Shown here: positions 36,737-46,786 of the stretch, one piece after another
How positions within the stretch are numbered: the first letter of the stretch is position 1
How the letters are laid out: each line of letters begins with the position of its first letter
Assembly: GCF_024158125.1 (NCBI RefSeq)
Contig: NZ_JAMZFT010000001.1
Coordinates: 496,001-560,000, forward strand
DNA from: Futiania mangrovi
GTDB lineage: Bacteria; Pseudomonadota; Alphaproteobacteria; Futianiales; Futianiaceae
Direction: 5' to 3'
Length of the DNA: 64,000 bases
Made by a program: the position numbers and the translations under genes
Notes under the pieces: model-generated
Database searches by the model: none
What the model saw: the letters and a program-made list of their open reading frames with translations, nothing else
Told to the model about the DNA's origin: nothing

Positions 36737-36774
36737 GGCGTGCGAACCTGTCCGGCGGTGCGCGGGTCAGTCAT
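36733..36774 (-). other. Thirteen-codon frame at the atpR position
   Basis: ATG at 36774 to TGA at 36733 encodes only MTDPRTAGQVRTP. It begins inside the last codons of atpQ and its stop overlaps the atpB start (ATGA), the two junctions expected of an atpR gene. N-ATPase operons usually carry atpR, a roughly 80- to 100-residue membrane protein, exactly here. The frame could be a remnant after an internal deletion that kept both coupled junctions, or simply a chance frame; it has no membrane segment. The open frame reading upstream of this ATG is only a shadow of atpQ. Confidence 0.35.
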
Positions 36775-37080
36775 GGCGGCTCTCCCGGCTGACCCAGAAC
36801 CAGGCGTTGAGGCAGCCCAGCGCGACGCCCGCCAGAAGCAGCGCAAGTGTCCAGGAGATGCGGCCGCCCACATGTGCGTCGAGCCAGACGCCCAGCGCGA
36901 CGCCCGCCAGTGTCGGAATCGCGACCGCCCAGCCGACGAGCCCGAACATGCCGAGGCCGAACCAAACGCTGCGCTCGCCGCGGGCACGGGCGCGGGCCTT
37001 GCGCGCGGCGCTCTCTCCGATCCGGTCGGCGACCCGGTCCGGATCGGGGTCGCGCCGAGGCCCGGTGTCGGCGGGGGTCG

Positions 37081-37084
<4 letters not shown>
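36767..37084 (-). CDS. atpQ: N-type ATPase AtpQ (AtpI-like) membrane protein
   Basis: This 105-residue protein has a charged N-terminus of about 40 residues (Asp/Arg-rich) and two membrane helices (WFGLGMFGLVGWAVAIPTLA and WTLALLLAGVALGCLNAWFW). It ends in VSRESRHD. This is the ATPase gene 1 type found as AtpQ in N-ATPase operons, related to AtpI/AtpZ, which help c-ring assembly or Mg/Ca transport. Overlap of four bases with atpC upstream shows coupling. The frame is conserved-looking to the end, so the missing neighbour AtpR is not fused to it. Confidence 0.85.
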
Positions 37085-38934
<1,850 letters not shown>

Positions 38935-39159
38935 GGTTCTCGCCCGGACCCACTGGCCGGGCGGCTTGCCGGGTGCAGTCTAGCGGTTCGGGCCGCGCCG
39001 GCGTTGATCTGGGTCAGCCGGCAGCAAGGCGCACATGCCCGCCATGTTCGTGCGCCCGCGCTTGGGGGGAGACGCGGGCCCGGTTCCTTTGTCAAACTGC
39101 TAGGAAAGGGAGCCGGGCGGACACGCGCCGGCCGTGGGCCGCTGGAACGGGATGGGAAG

Positions 39160-39990
39160 ATGAACGGAAACCTCGCGATGTCCGGGTTCGACCTGGAAGG
39201 AAAATATGCCGACGTGGTGCCCAAGCCTGCGAGCAGCATCCTGCTCGTCCGCGACGGAGACAACGGGTTCGAGGTGTTCATGGTGCGCCGGCACCACCAG
39301 ATCGACTTCGCGTCCGGCGCGATGGTGTTCCCGGGCGGCAAGGTGGATGCCGCCGACGCCGACCCACGGCTGCGCGACCTCTGCGCGGGCGCCGAGGGTC
39401 TGAGCGATGCCGACCTCGGTTTCCGCGTCTCCGCCGTGCGCGAGGCGTTCGAGGAGACGGGCGTGCTGCTCGCGACCGAGAACGGGGAGGAGATCGGGGC
39501 GGAGCGGGCGACGGCCCTGAAGGATGCCTACGCCGCCGCCATGGAGCGGGGCGAGACGACCATGGCCGAGATGGCGACGCGCGAGGGGCTGTGCCTCCGG
39601 CTCGACCGCCTCGTTCCCTTCGCGCACTGGATCACGCCCGCGATCATGGCCAAGCGCTTCGACACGCCGTTCTTCATCGCGGAAGCACCGCACGCGCAGG
39701 TCGAGGGCGCGGGACACGACGGGCGCGAGGCGGTGGACAGCGTCTGGATCGCACCCGCCGACGCCATCGCCAAGGCCGACGCGGGCGAGGTGACGATGGT
39801 GTTCGCCACGCGCCGCAACCTGGAGAAACTGGCCCGCGCGCACTCGGTGGAGGAGGCCCTCTCCAACGCCCGCAACGACCCGCCCATGACCATCAACCCG
39901 CGCGTCTATGCCCGCGACGGTCGCCGCTACATCGAGATCCCGGAGGAAGCGGGCTTCGGTGGCAGCGTCTTCGACGTCGGCGCGGCCTGA
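39160..39990 (+). CDS. Nudix hydrolase, NUDT19-like
   Basis: This 276-residue protein has the Nudix fold (ASSILLVRDGDNGFEVFMVR, VFPGGKVD at 57-63) and the catalytic box end REAFEETGVLL (94-104). The glutamates Glu98 and Glu99 bind metal. A long insertion separates GGKVD from REAFEE, and a helical part follows the box, the arrangement of the NUDT19/RP2 type, several of which cleave CoA or acyl-CoA. Substrate is inferred only from architecture. The ATG at 39160 starts the conserved region with GGGATGGGAAG before it; the upstream frame is non-conserved. It opens a run of four close genes. Confidence 0.82.
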   Translation: MNGNLAMSGFDLEGKYADVVPKPASSILLVRDGDNGFEVFMVRRHHQIDFASGAMVFPGGKVDAADADPRLRDLCAGAEGLSDADLGFRVSAVREAFEETGVLLATENGEEIGAERATALKDAYAAAMERGETTMAEMATREGLCLRLDRLVPFAHWITPAIMAKRFDTPFFIAEAPHAQVEGAGHDGREAVDSVWIAPADAIAKADAGEVTMVFATRRNLEKLARAHSVEEALSNARNDPPMTINPRVYARDGRRYIEIPEEAGFGGSVFDVGAA

Positions 39991-40013
39991 GCGGTGGACA
40001 CGGAGGCCCTCCC

Positions 40014-40376
40014 ATGTTCGAGCGTCTGCAGGACCGCGTGAACGCCGACACCCGTCTGGTGCGCCGGGGCAGGCTGGTCGATGCGGTCGTCCTCGTCGGG
40101 GCGGGCGAGACGCGCTACCGGCTGACCTTTCGCGCGGGCCGCATCGAAGCGGTGGAGAAGGGACCCTTCGTCATGCCGGGCTGCACCTTCGCACTCCATG
40201 CCGACGCCGAGGATTGGGACCGCTTCGCCGAGGCCCGCCCCGCGCCGGGCTACCACGATCTCTTCGCGCTGCTGAAGCGGCGCAGGCTGCGGATCGAGGG
40301 CAATCTGCACCCGTTCATGGCGAACCTCTTCTACTTCAAGGCCGTCTTCGCGGCGCTGCGGCCGGAGGGCGCTTGA
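40014..40376 (+). CDS. SCP2-like small protein
   Basis: This 120-residue protein begins MFERLQDRVNADTRLVRRG. It has beta strands (AVVLVGAGETRYRLTFRAGR), a block ADAEDWDRFAEARPAPGYHD and an end in helices (RIEGNLHPFMANLFYFKAVF). This matches the C-terminal pattern of sterol carrier protein 2-like proteins that bind acyl chains in a hydrophobic tunnel. It lacks any catalytic motif. It is 23 bases after the Nudix gene and one base before the alpha/beta hydrolase gene, so the three likely act on a shared lipid-like substrate. Family assignment is by pattern and moderate. Confidence 0.6.
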   Translation: MFERLQDRVNADTRLVRRGRLVDAVVLVGAGETRYRLTFRAGRIEAVEKGPFVMPGCTFALHADAEDWDRFAEARPAPGYHDLFALLKRRRLRIEGNLHPFMANLFYFKAVFAALRPEGA

Positions 40377-40377
40377 G

Positions 40378-41229
40378 ATGGCCGCGCGCATCGAACCCGT
40401 CAGCGGGCACTACATGCATCTCGAGATCGAGGGGCGCCCGCACCGCGTCTATTTCGAGGAGGCAGGCGAAGGCATCCCGCTCGTCTGCCTGCACACGGCG
40501 GGCGCGGACGGGCGGCAGTACCGCGCGATCCTCAACGATCCGGAGATCACGCGGCATTTCCGCGTCATCGCCTACGACATGCCCTGGCACGGCAAGTCCT
40601 CGCCGCCCGCGGGCTGGCAGGAGGAGGACTATGCGCTCACCTCCCGCGCCTATGTGAACCAGGTGCTCGCCGTCTGCGAGGCGCTGGATCTCGACAGGCC
40701 CGTGGTCATGGGCTGCTCCATCGGCGGGAGGATCGTGTTGCACCTGGCGGAAGAATACGCAGACCGCTTCCGCGCGCTGATCGGGCTGCAATCGTCGGCG
40801 CACGTCGATCCCTATTACGATCTCGATTGGCTCCATCGCCCGGACGTGCATGGGGAGGTGTGCGCGGCGGTCGTCTCGGGCCTCGTCGCGCCCGCAAGCC
40901 CGGAGGCCGACCGCTGGGAGACGCTGTGGCACTATTGCCAGGGCGGGCCGGGGATCTTCAAGGGCGACCTGCACTTCTACAAGATCGACGGCGACATCCG
41001 CGACCGGCTGCACCGGATCGACCCGGCCCGCTGCCCCATCCATCTGCTGACGGGCGAGTACGACTATTCCTGCGCACCCGAGGATACGGCCGAGGTCGCG
41101 CGCGGCATCGGCGGTGGGGTCGAACCCGTCACCATGAAGGACATGGGCCATTTCCCGATGAGCGAGAACCCGGACGCCTTCCGCAGATACCTGCTGCCGG
41201 TGCTGGACGCGATCCGCGCGCGGGGATAG
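40378..41229 (+). CDS. Alpha/beta hydrolase
   Basis: This 283-residue enzyme has the classic fold. The oxyanion block is IPLVCLHTAGADGRQYRA, the DMPWHGKSSPP turn follows at 68-77, the nucleophile Ser114 is in VVMGCSIGGRIVL, and the acid candidate is in LLTGEYDYSCAPED with the catalytic His in MKDMGHFPMSENP. Esterase, lactonase or carbon-carbon hydrolase activity are all possible; the sequence does not decide. Position directly after the SCP2-like gene suggests one operon with the Nudix gene. No signal peptide. Confidence 0.85.
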   Translation: MAARIEPVSGHYMHLEIEGRPHRVYFEEAGEGIPLVCLHTAGADGRQYRAILNDPEITRHFRVIAYDMPWHGKSSPPAGWQEEDYALTSRAYVNQVLAVCEALDLDRPVVMGCSIGGRIVLHLAEEYADRFRALIGLQSSAHVDPYYDLDWLHRPDVHGEVCAAVVSGLVAPASPEADRWETLWHYCQGGPGIFKGDLHFYKIDGDIRDRLHRIDPARCPIHLLTGEYDYSCAPEDTAEVARGIGGGVEPVTMKDMGHFPMSENPDAFRRYLLPVLDAIRARG

Positions 41230-41239
41230 ACCGGCCCCC

Positions 41240-41713
41240 ATGACACGCATCTACATCGACGCCGACGCCTGCCCCGTGAAGGAGGAGACCTTCCGCGTGG
41301 CCGAGCGGCACGGGCTGGAGGTTTTCGTCGTCTCGAACGGCGGCATCCGCCCGAACCCCGATCCGAAGGTCCACACAGTCGTCGTGCCCGACGGTCCCGA
41401 CGCCGCCGACATGTGGATTGCCGAGCGCATCGGTCCCGGCGACGTGTGCGTGACGGGCGACATCCCGCTCGCGGCGCGCTGCATCGAGGCGGGCGCGCGC
41501 GTCCTGCGCCACAATGGGGAGGCGTTCACCGCGGCCAACATCGGCCACCAGCTTGCCATGCGCGACCTGATGGCGGACCTGCGGGCGGCCAACCCGCTGG
41601 GGGCGGGGGGTGGCGGCCGGCCGTTCACGAAGGCCGACCGCTCCCGCTTCCTCGATGCGCTGGAGCGCGAGGTGCGCGCGGCGCAGCGGGCCGGAAGCCC
41701 CGCCGCACGCTGA
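41240..41713 (+). CDS. UPF0178 (YaiI/YqxD) family protein
   Basis: This 157-residue protein carries the family signature RIYIDADACPVKEE at its start, then VVVPDGPDAADMWIAERI and DIPLAARCIEAGARVLRHNG. Acidic residues in a PIN-like fold suggest nuclease-type metal binding, but no activity is established. It is ten bases after the hydrolase gene and ends four bases from the convergent metallo-hydrolase gene. Length is normal for the family. Confidence 0.9.
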   Translation: MTRIYIDADACPVKEETFRVAERHGLEVFVVSNGGIRPNPDPKVHTVVVPDGPDAADMWIAERIGPGDVCVTGDIPLAARCIEAGARVLRHNGEAFTAANIGHQLAMRDLMADLRAANPLGAGGGGRPFTKADRSRFLDALEREVRAAQRAGSPAAR

Positions 41714-41717
41714 AGGC

Positions 41718-42689
41718 TCAGCAACCCGCGGCGCAGAGGCCGTCGGCCCCGAACTCCATCGTCCGGCCGCTGATCGGCACATGGGCGGGCACGTCGACCG
41801 CGGCGAGGAAGGTCGCGGTGCGGGTCCCGGCCACCACCTCGCCGCCCTTGGTCGCCGGTTCGTTGGCGTGCGAGGGGATCACGGCTGCGGGCTTGATGAG
41901 GTCGTTGATGACGAAGGCCGCCTCGCGCGGGCCCGTGGTGAAGGTGTCGCCGATGTTCATCACCACCAGCTTCGCGCCGTACTGCTCCGACACGACGGTG
42001 CGCTGCTCGGCGGTGACGCCCGTGTCGCCCGACAGATAAACCACGAGGCCGTTGCTGAAGGTCAGCACATAGCCCGTCGGCGGCCCGGCATAGGCCGTGA
42101 GGCCCGCCTTGCTCAGCATCTCGCCCAGCATGCCGCCGATCATCGCGCCATTGATGCCGTTCGAATGCACAGCGGGCACGGTCGTGATCGTCACGCCGCC
42201 CACCTTGCGCGAGGCGCCGAAGCGCACGAGTTGCGAGTTCTTCGGATCGCCGCCCAGCTCCGTCAGCTTGGCGGCGAAGAAGGAGGGCATCTCGCTGCCG
42301 GTCACGATCTTCGCCCCCTTGGCGAGCGCGATGTTGACCGTGTTGGTGTTGGGCACGACGACGGTCGAGACGTCGGGCCGACCGCATTCGCCGGTGCTTG
42401 CGCCCGCGATGTGGCGGTCGCCCACATGGTCGCCGTGCATGTGGCTGACGAGGATCGCGTCGATCTTGCCGAGGCGGGCGTCGCCCGCGCCTGCGACCGT
42501 GCGGCCCGCGTCGTAGAGGATGCGCGTGCCGTCCGGATCCTCGAAGACCATGGCGCGGTCGAAGGCGCAGAACTCCCCCTCGTGGCTGCCGAGCGGCGTG
42601 ACCTTGACGGTCGCCGCGCCCGCGATCCCCGCCGTAGCGGCGATCAGTCCGCAGGCGGCAAGCATGCCGGTCAGATGCGCAAGTTTCAT
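41718..42689 (-). CDS. Secreted metallo-beta-lactamase fold hydrolase
   Basis: This 323-residue protein has an N-terminal signal peptide (LTGMLAACGLIAATAGIAGA) and the MBL motif ILVSHMHGDHVGD near residues 80-92. A second His is in VPAVHSNGIN, an Asp in YLSGDTGVTAEQ and a last His in IPSHANE, the usual set of five or six ligands for two metals. Proteins of this group are often annotated as UlaG-like or lactonase-like; substrate is unknown. The ATG at 42689 begins the signal. Gap to the next gene on the same strand is 172 bases. Confidence 0.8.
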   Translation of the reverse strand: MKLAHLTGMLAACGLIAATAGIAGAATVKVTPLGSHEGEFCAFDRAMVFEDPDGTRILYDAGRTVAGAGDARLGKIDAILVSHMHGDHVGDRHIAGASTGECGRPDVSTVVVPNTNTVNIALAKGAKIVTGSEMPSFFAAKLTELGGDPKNSQLVRFGASRKVGGVTITTVPAVHSNGINGAMIGGMLGEMLSKAGLTAYAGPPTGYVLTFSNGLVVYLSGDTGVTAEQRTVVSEQYGAKLVVMNIGDTFTTGPREAAFVINDLIKPAAVIPSHANEPATKGGEVVAGTRTATFLAAVDVPAHVPISGRTMEFGADGLCAAGC

Positions 42690-42861
42690 GTGTCGTCTCC
42701 CCGTTGCGCGGGGTGCCGCACCGGATGTGCGCGTCGGCGGCGCATGCACGGCTTCCCCTGTCCCCGGTCCGCGTGCGCAACAAGCCGGACCGGGTCAGAA
42801 GATGGGGCAAAGGCGGGGGCGGCCAAGGGGGCGTGCAGACGCTCCCCTGGCGTCCCGTGTG

Positions 42862-44091
42862 TCAGAGCGCCGCGAGCGCCGGTGCGGCCATGCCCTCCGC
42901 CGCCGCGCCGACGTGCGCGGTCACGCCGTTCTTCACGACGAGCAGATGGTTCGCCTTCTCCGCCGCCATGGCGATGTCGGCGACGGGATCGCCCTTCACG
43001 GCGAGCAGGTCGGCCGCCGAACCCTCCACCAGCCGCCCGCGGTCGTCGAGGCCGAAGAGGTCGGCCGCGTTCTCCGTCGCGGCGACGATGGCGTCCTTCG
43101 GCGCGACGCCCACCTCCGTCATGTAGGCAAGCTCCAGCGCGTTCTCGCCGTGCCGGTTGAAGGGGGTGCCCGCATCCGTGCCCATCACCAGCTTGCCGCC
43201 CGCCTTGTAGAAATTGGCGATCGACTGCTTGTGGCGCTCCGCAACGCGGCGCGACTTCTCCACCGCATAGGCCGGGATGCCCTCGTTGGCGTGGCGCAGG
43301 ATGTTGTTGACGGCGGCGAGCGTCGGGACGAGCCGGGTGCCGCGTTCCAGCATCGCCTCCAGCCCCTCGTCGTCGAGGAAGATGCCGTGCTCGATGGAAT
43401 CGACGCCCGCGCGCACGGCGTTGAGGATGCCCGCGGCGCCTTGCGCATGGCTTGCCGCGTGTTTGCGGAAGCGATGCCCTTCGGAGATGCCGGCGCGCAA
43501 CTCCTCCTCGGTGTAATGCGCGTCCTCCGGGTTGACGCCCGGGGTCATCACGCCGCCCGTCGCCATGATCTTGATGAGGTCGCAGCCCGCGTGGATCTGC
43601 TCGCGCACGGCCTTCACCACCTCGTCGCAGCCGTCGGCGACGCGCCCGTGCCGGTTGCCGTGGCCGCCGGTCATGCAGATCATGCGGCCCGCGGCGAGGA
43701 TGGTCGGGCCCAGAAGTTCCCGCCGGTTGCAGGCGTCGCGCACCGCGAACTCGATATAGTCCTTGCCGCCGCAGTCGCGCAGCGCCGTGATGCCGCCCGC
43801 GAGCGAGGTGCGCGCGTTCTGGTAGGCCTTCATGGCGATCTGGCCGGGAGTGAGCGACTGGATGGTCATGGATGGATTGCCCTCCGCCCCGTAGACTAGG
43901 TGGACGTGCGCGTCCATCAGCCCGGGCAGGATCGTGGCGTCGCCAAGGTCGACGGTCTTGCCCGCGAAGCCCTCGAACTCGGCCACCGATGCGATGCGGG
44001 CGATGCGGTCTCCCTCGACCATCAGGGCATGGCCCATGCGCATCTCGCCGCCGGGAAGGAAGATCCGTGCGGCACGGTAAAGCGTTTGCAT
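42862..44091 (-). CDS. Imidazolonepropionase-like amidohydrolase
   Basis: This 409-residue enzyme is a metal-dependent amidohydrolase of the COG1228 type. Ligand blocks are DAHVHLVYG (first HxH), KIMATGGVMTPGVN, KHAASHAQG (His), DSIEHGIFLDDEG and GTDAGTPFNRHG (Asp). The family includes prolidases, arginine carboxypeptidases and organophosphate hydrolases. I chose the ATG at 44091 with GAAAGGACCAGGG before it; an upstream in-frame ATG is less plausible. Divergent from the enoyl-CoA hydratase gene with 221 bases between, where no convincing promoter was seen. No signal peptide. Confidence 0.85.
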   Translation of the reverse strand: MQTLYRAARIFLPGGEMRMGHALMVEGDRIARIASVAEFEGFAGKTVDLGDATILPGLMDAHVHLVYGAEGNPSMTIQSLTPGQIAMKAYQNARTSLAGGITALRDCGGKDYIEFAVRDACNRRELLGPTILAAGRMICMTGGHGNRHGRVADGCDEVVKAVREQIHAGCDLIKIMATGGVMTPGVNPEDAHYTEEELRAGISEGHRFRKHAASHAQGAAGILNAVRAGVDSIEHGIFLDDEGLEAMLERGTRLVPTLAAVNNILRHANEGIPAYAVEKSRRVAERHKQSIANFYKAGGKLVMGTDAGTPFNRHGENALELAYMTEVGVAPKDAIVAATENAADLFGLDDRGRLVEGSAADLLAVKGDPVADIAMAAEKANHLLVVKNGVTAHVGAAAEGMAAPALAAL

Positions 44092-44312
44092 CCCTGGTCC
44101 TTTCGCGTGTGCGGGGCCGATGCGCACCGGACAGGTGCGCCGGCCCTTCGATGACGTTGCCCAGAGACTAGACCCTCACCTTGCGCGATTTCCAGTGCCG
44201 GGTGATGGCGGCAGGGCTGTCGTGCGCCGCAGCGCGCTTGACGCATCTGCCTGCTGCCCGGCTAACTCCGTCGAAACACGGCCAACGAGCTTGAAAGGGA
44301 GTGCGCCCGCCC

Positions 44313-45089
44313 ATGTCCGACCTCGTTCTCACGGACGTCGATGCCGACGGCATCGCGGTCCTGACGCTCAACCGCCCGCGCCGGCTCAACGCGCTGGCGC
44401 CCGACCTGCGCGACGCGCTGCACGTGGCCGTGATCGACGTCATGGCGCGCGAGGACGTGGCCGCCGTGATCATCACGGGCGCGGAGGGGCGCTTCTGCGC
44501 GGGCGGCGACATCTCGCAGATGGTGCAGCCGCCCATCGTCCAGGGCCGGATGCGCATGGAGAAGACGGCGGAGGTGGTGCGCGCCATCGCCAATGGCGCC
44601 AAGCCGGTGATCGCCGCGGTGGAGGGTGTGGCCTATGGCGGGGGTCTCTCGCTCGCGCTCGCGTGCGACTACGTGATCGCGGCGGAGGATGCGCGGCTCT
44701 GCGCCTCCTTCGTCAATGTGGGTCTCGCGCCGGACTATGGCCTCAGCTATTCGCTGGCGATGCGCGTGGGTGCTGCACGGGCCAAACGCATGTGCCTGCG
44801 CGCCATCGAGATGAGGGGCGCCGAAGCGCTCGCCATCGGCATGGTCGACGAGGTCTGTCCGAAGGGTGAGACGCTGGCCCGCGCGCTGGCGGAGGCGAAG
44901 GGCTATGTCGGCCGGCCGCCGCTTGCCGTCGCGCTGACCAAGGCGGCGTTCGCGCGCGCGCCGTCCTCCCTCGACGAGGCGCTGCGCACGGAAGTGGACT
45001 TCCAGTCGACGCTCTTCCGTACCGAGGACCACAAGGAAGGGGTGGACGCCTTCCTTGAGAAGCGCAAGCCTGTGTTCCGAGGCCGCTGA
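44313..45089 (+). CDS. Enoyl-CoA hydratase/isomerase family protein
   Basis: This 258-residue crotonase-fold protein has the CoA oxyanion loops FCAGGDISQM and VEGVAYGGGLSLALACDY. The usual hydratase glutamate region reads VNVGLAPDYGLSYSLAMRVG, with Asp in place of the acid Glu, a pattern more typical of isomerases such as PaaG or epoxyphenylacetyl-CoA isomerase. I chose the ATG at 44313, eight to twelve bases after GAAAGGGA; the GTG 12 bases earlier touches that site. It could supply the hydration or isomerisation step missing from the acyl-CoA operons at 57-64 kb, though no operator copy precedes it. Confidence 0.85.
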   Translation: MSDLVLTDVDADGIAVLTLNRPRRLNALAPDLRDALHVAVIDVMAREDVAAVIITGAEGRFCAGGDISQMVQPPIVQGRMRMEKTAEVVRAIANGAKPVIAAVEGVAYGGGLSLALACDYVIAAEDARLCASFVNVGLAPDYGLSYSLAMRVGAARAKRMCLRAIEMRGAEALAIGMVDEVCPKGETLARALAEAKGYVGRPPLAVALTKAAFARAPSSLDEALRTEVDFQSTLFRTEDHKEGVDAFLEKRKPVFRGR

Positions 45090-45141
45090 GACGGCAGGCC
45101 CGCGCGCCCGCATGGGCCGCGCGCCGGAAGGGGAGGCTTGC

Positions 45142-46743
45142 ATGGCGCTGACAATGACCTTTTGCGGGGCGGCGGGGACCGTCACCGGCTCGTGCTACCT
45201 GCTGCGACACCCGGGCGGGGCGTTCCTCGTCGATTGCGGCATGTTCCAGGGGCCGAAAACGCTGAAGGAGTTGAATTACGGCGCCTTTCCCTTTGATGCG
45301 CGCAAGATCGACTTCGTGCTGCTGACCCATGCGCATGTCGACCATTCGGGCCTCGTGCCGAAGCTGATCCGCCACGGCTTTTCCGGCCCGATCTACGCGA
45401 CCGAGGGTACGCGCGACCTTCTCTCCTACATGCTTCCCGACAGCGGCTACATCCAGGAGAGCGAGGTCGAGCACCTGAACCGCCGCAACCGGCAGAGAGG
45501 CCGCCCGCCGGTCGAGCCCATCTACACCCGCGCCGACGGGGTGCGCGCGCTCGAAGCCTTCCGCACGGTCGACTACGACCGCTGGACGCATGTCGGTGAG
45601 GGGGTGCGGGCGCGCTTCTGGAACGCGGGGCACATCCTCGGTTCGGCCTCCATCGAGATCGAGATCGCGACCGGAGAGGCCGACCCTGAAAAGCTGCGGA
45701 TGCTGTTTTCCGGAGACCTGGGGCCCGAGCACAAGATCTTCCATCCCGACCCGGAGGGACCGGAGAACCTCGACCATGTGATCTGCGAGTCGACCTATGG
45801 CGGGCGCTCGCGGCCAACGGTCACGCCGCGTGACCGGCGGCGCCAGTTCGCCGACGAGGTCAACCGCGCACTCGCAGACGGCGGGATCCTGCTCATCCCG
45901 TCCTTCGCGGTCGAGCGCACGCAGGAGCTTCTGGCCGACCTCGCGATCCTGATGGCGCAGGGGCAGGTGGCGCGCGTTCCCGTCTTTCTCGACAGCCCGC
46001 TGGCGATCCGCGCGACGGAGGTGTTCGACCGCCACGCGGGCGACCTGGAGGACACGGCTGGTCCGCGCGATCTCTTCCACCTGCCGAACCTGCATTTCTC
46101 CGAGACGGTGGATGAGAGCAAGGCCATCGCGCGGTTTACCTCCGGCGCGATCATCATGGCGGCGAGCGGCATGTGCGAGGCCGGCCGTATCCGCCATCAC
46201 CTGAAGAACTATCTCTGGCGCGACAATGCGACGGTGCTGATCGTCGGCTACCAGGCGCCGGGCACGCTCGGCGCGCTGCTGCTCGAGGGCCGCAAGGACG
46301 TGCGCATCATGGGCGAGGACGTGAAGGTCCGCGCAGAGATCCGCCAGATCGACCTCTATTCCGGCCACGCCGACGGCGACGAACTGGTGGAATGGGTGAA
46401 GGAGCGGCTGCCCATCTCCCGCACGGTGTTTCTCACGCACGGCGAGGAAAGCGCGCTCGCCGCGCTGCGCGACGGGCTGGTCGCCGCGGGCTGCGAGGCC
46501 GACCGCGTCGTCATTCCGCGCATCGACGACGAGGTCGACCTGCTGGGCAAGGGGCCGGTGCGGGCAGAGCGGAAGGGGCCGCGGCGGCTCGAACCGGAGG
46601 CGGTCTCGGCGCTCGATTGGCACAATGATCTCGCGCAGTTCTCGCTCGATCTTCGCGCTGAACTTGAACAGGCCGCGGACGAGCGGGCGCGCAAGGTGAT
46701 CCTGCGCCGCATGCGCCGTGCGCTCGAAGGGGCAGAGGAATGA
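45142..46743 (+). CDS. Beta-CASP metallo-beta-lactamase nuclease-like protein
   Basis: This 533-residue protein has the RNA-processing MBL layout. The metal motif VLLTHAHVDHSGLVPKLI lies near residues 70-87, ARFWNAGHILGSASIEIEI follows, the beta-CASP domain contains ILLIPSFAVERTQELLADLA, and the terminal motif is DLYSGHADGDELVEW. Related proteins include RNase J-like exonucleases and CPSF-like enzymes; this subgroup (about 530 residues with an acidic tail) is of unknown target. The ATG at 45142 follows GGAAGGGGAGGC. It overlaps nothing and ends 43 bases before the molybdoenzyme gene. Confidence 0.88.
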   Translation: MALTMTFCGAAGTVTGSCYLLRHPGGAFLVDCGMFQGPKTLKELNYGAFPFDARKIDFVLLTHAHVDHSGLVPKLIRHGFSGPIYATEGTRDLLSYMLPDSGYIQESEVEHLNRRNRQRGRPPVEPIYTRADGVRALEAFRTVDYDRWTHVGEGVRARFWNAGHILGSASIEIEIATGEADPEKLRMLFSGDLGPEHKIFHPDPEGPENLDHVICESTYGGRSRPTVTPRDRRRQFADEVNRALADGGILLIPSFAVERTQELLADLAILMAQGQVARVPVFLDSPLAIRATEVFDRHAGDLEDTAGPRDLFHLPNLHFSETVDESKAIARFTSGAIIMAASGMCEAGRIRHHLKNYLWRDNATVLIVGYQAPGTLGALLLEGRKDVRIMGEDVKVRAEIRQIDLYSGHADGDELVEWVKERLPISRTVFLTHGEESALAALRDGLVAAGCEADRVVIPRIDDEVDLLGKGPVRAERKGPRRLEPEAVSALDWHNDLAQFSLDLRAELEQAADERARKVILRRMRRALEGAEE

Positions 46744-46786
46744 GCGGCGGCACATCGCACTCATCGGAGAGGGAGAGGCAGTGGCC

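Noticed and set aside
36733-36987. An 84-codon frame considered as atpR
   Set aside because: Apart from its last 13 codons it overlaps atpQ in another frame and encodes Ser/Ala/Arg-rich sequence with no membrane helix, so it is not AtpR.
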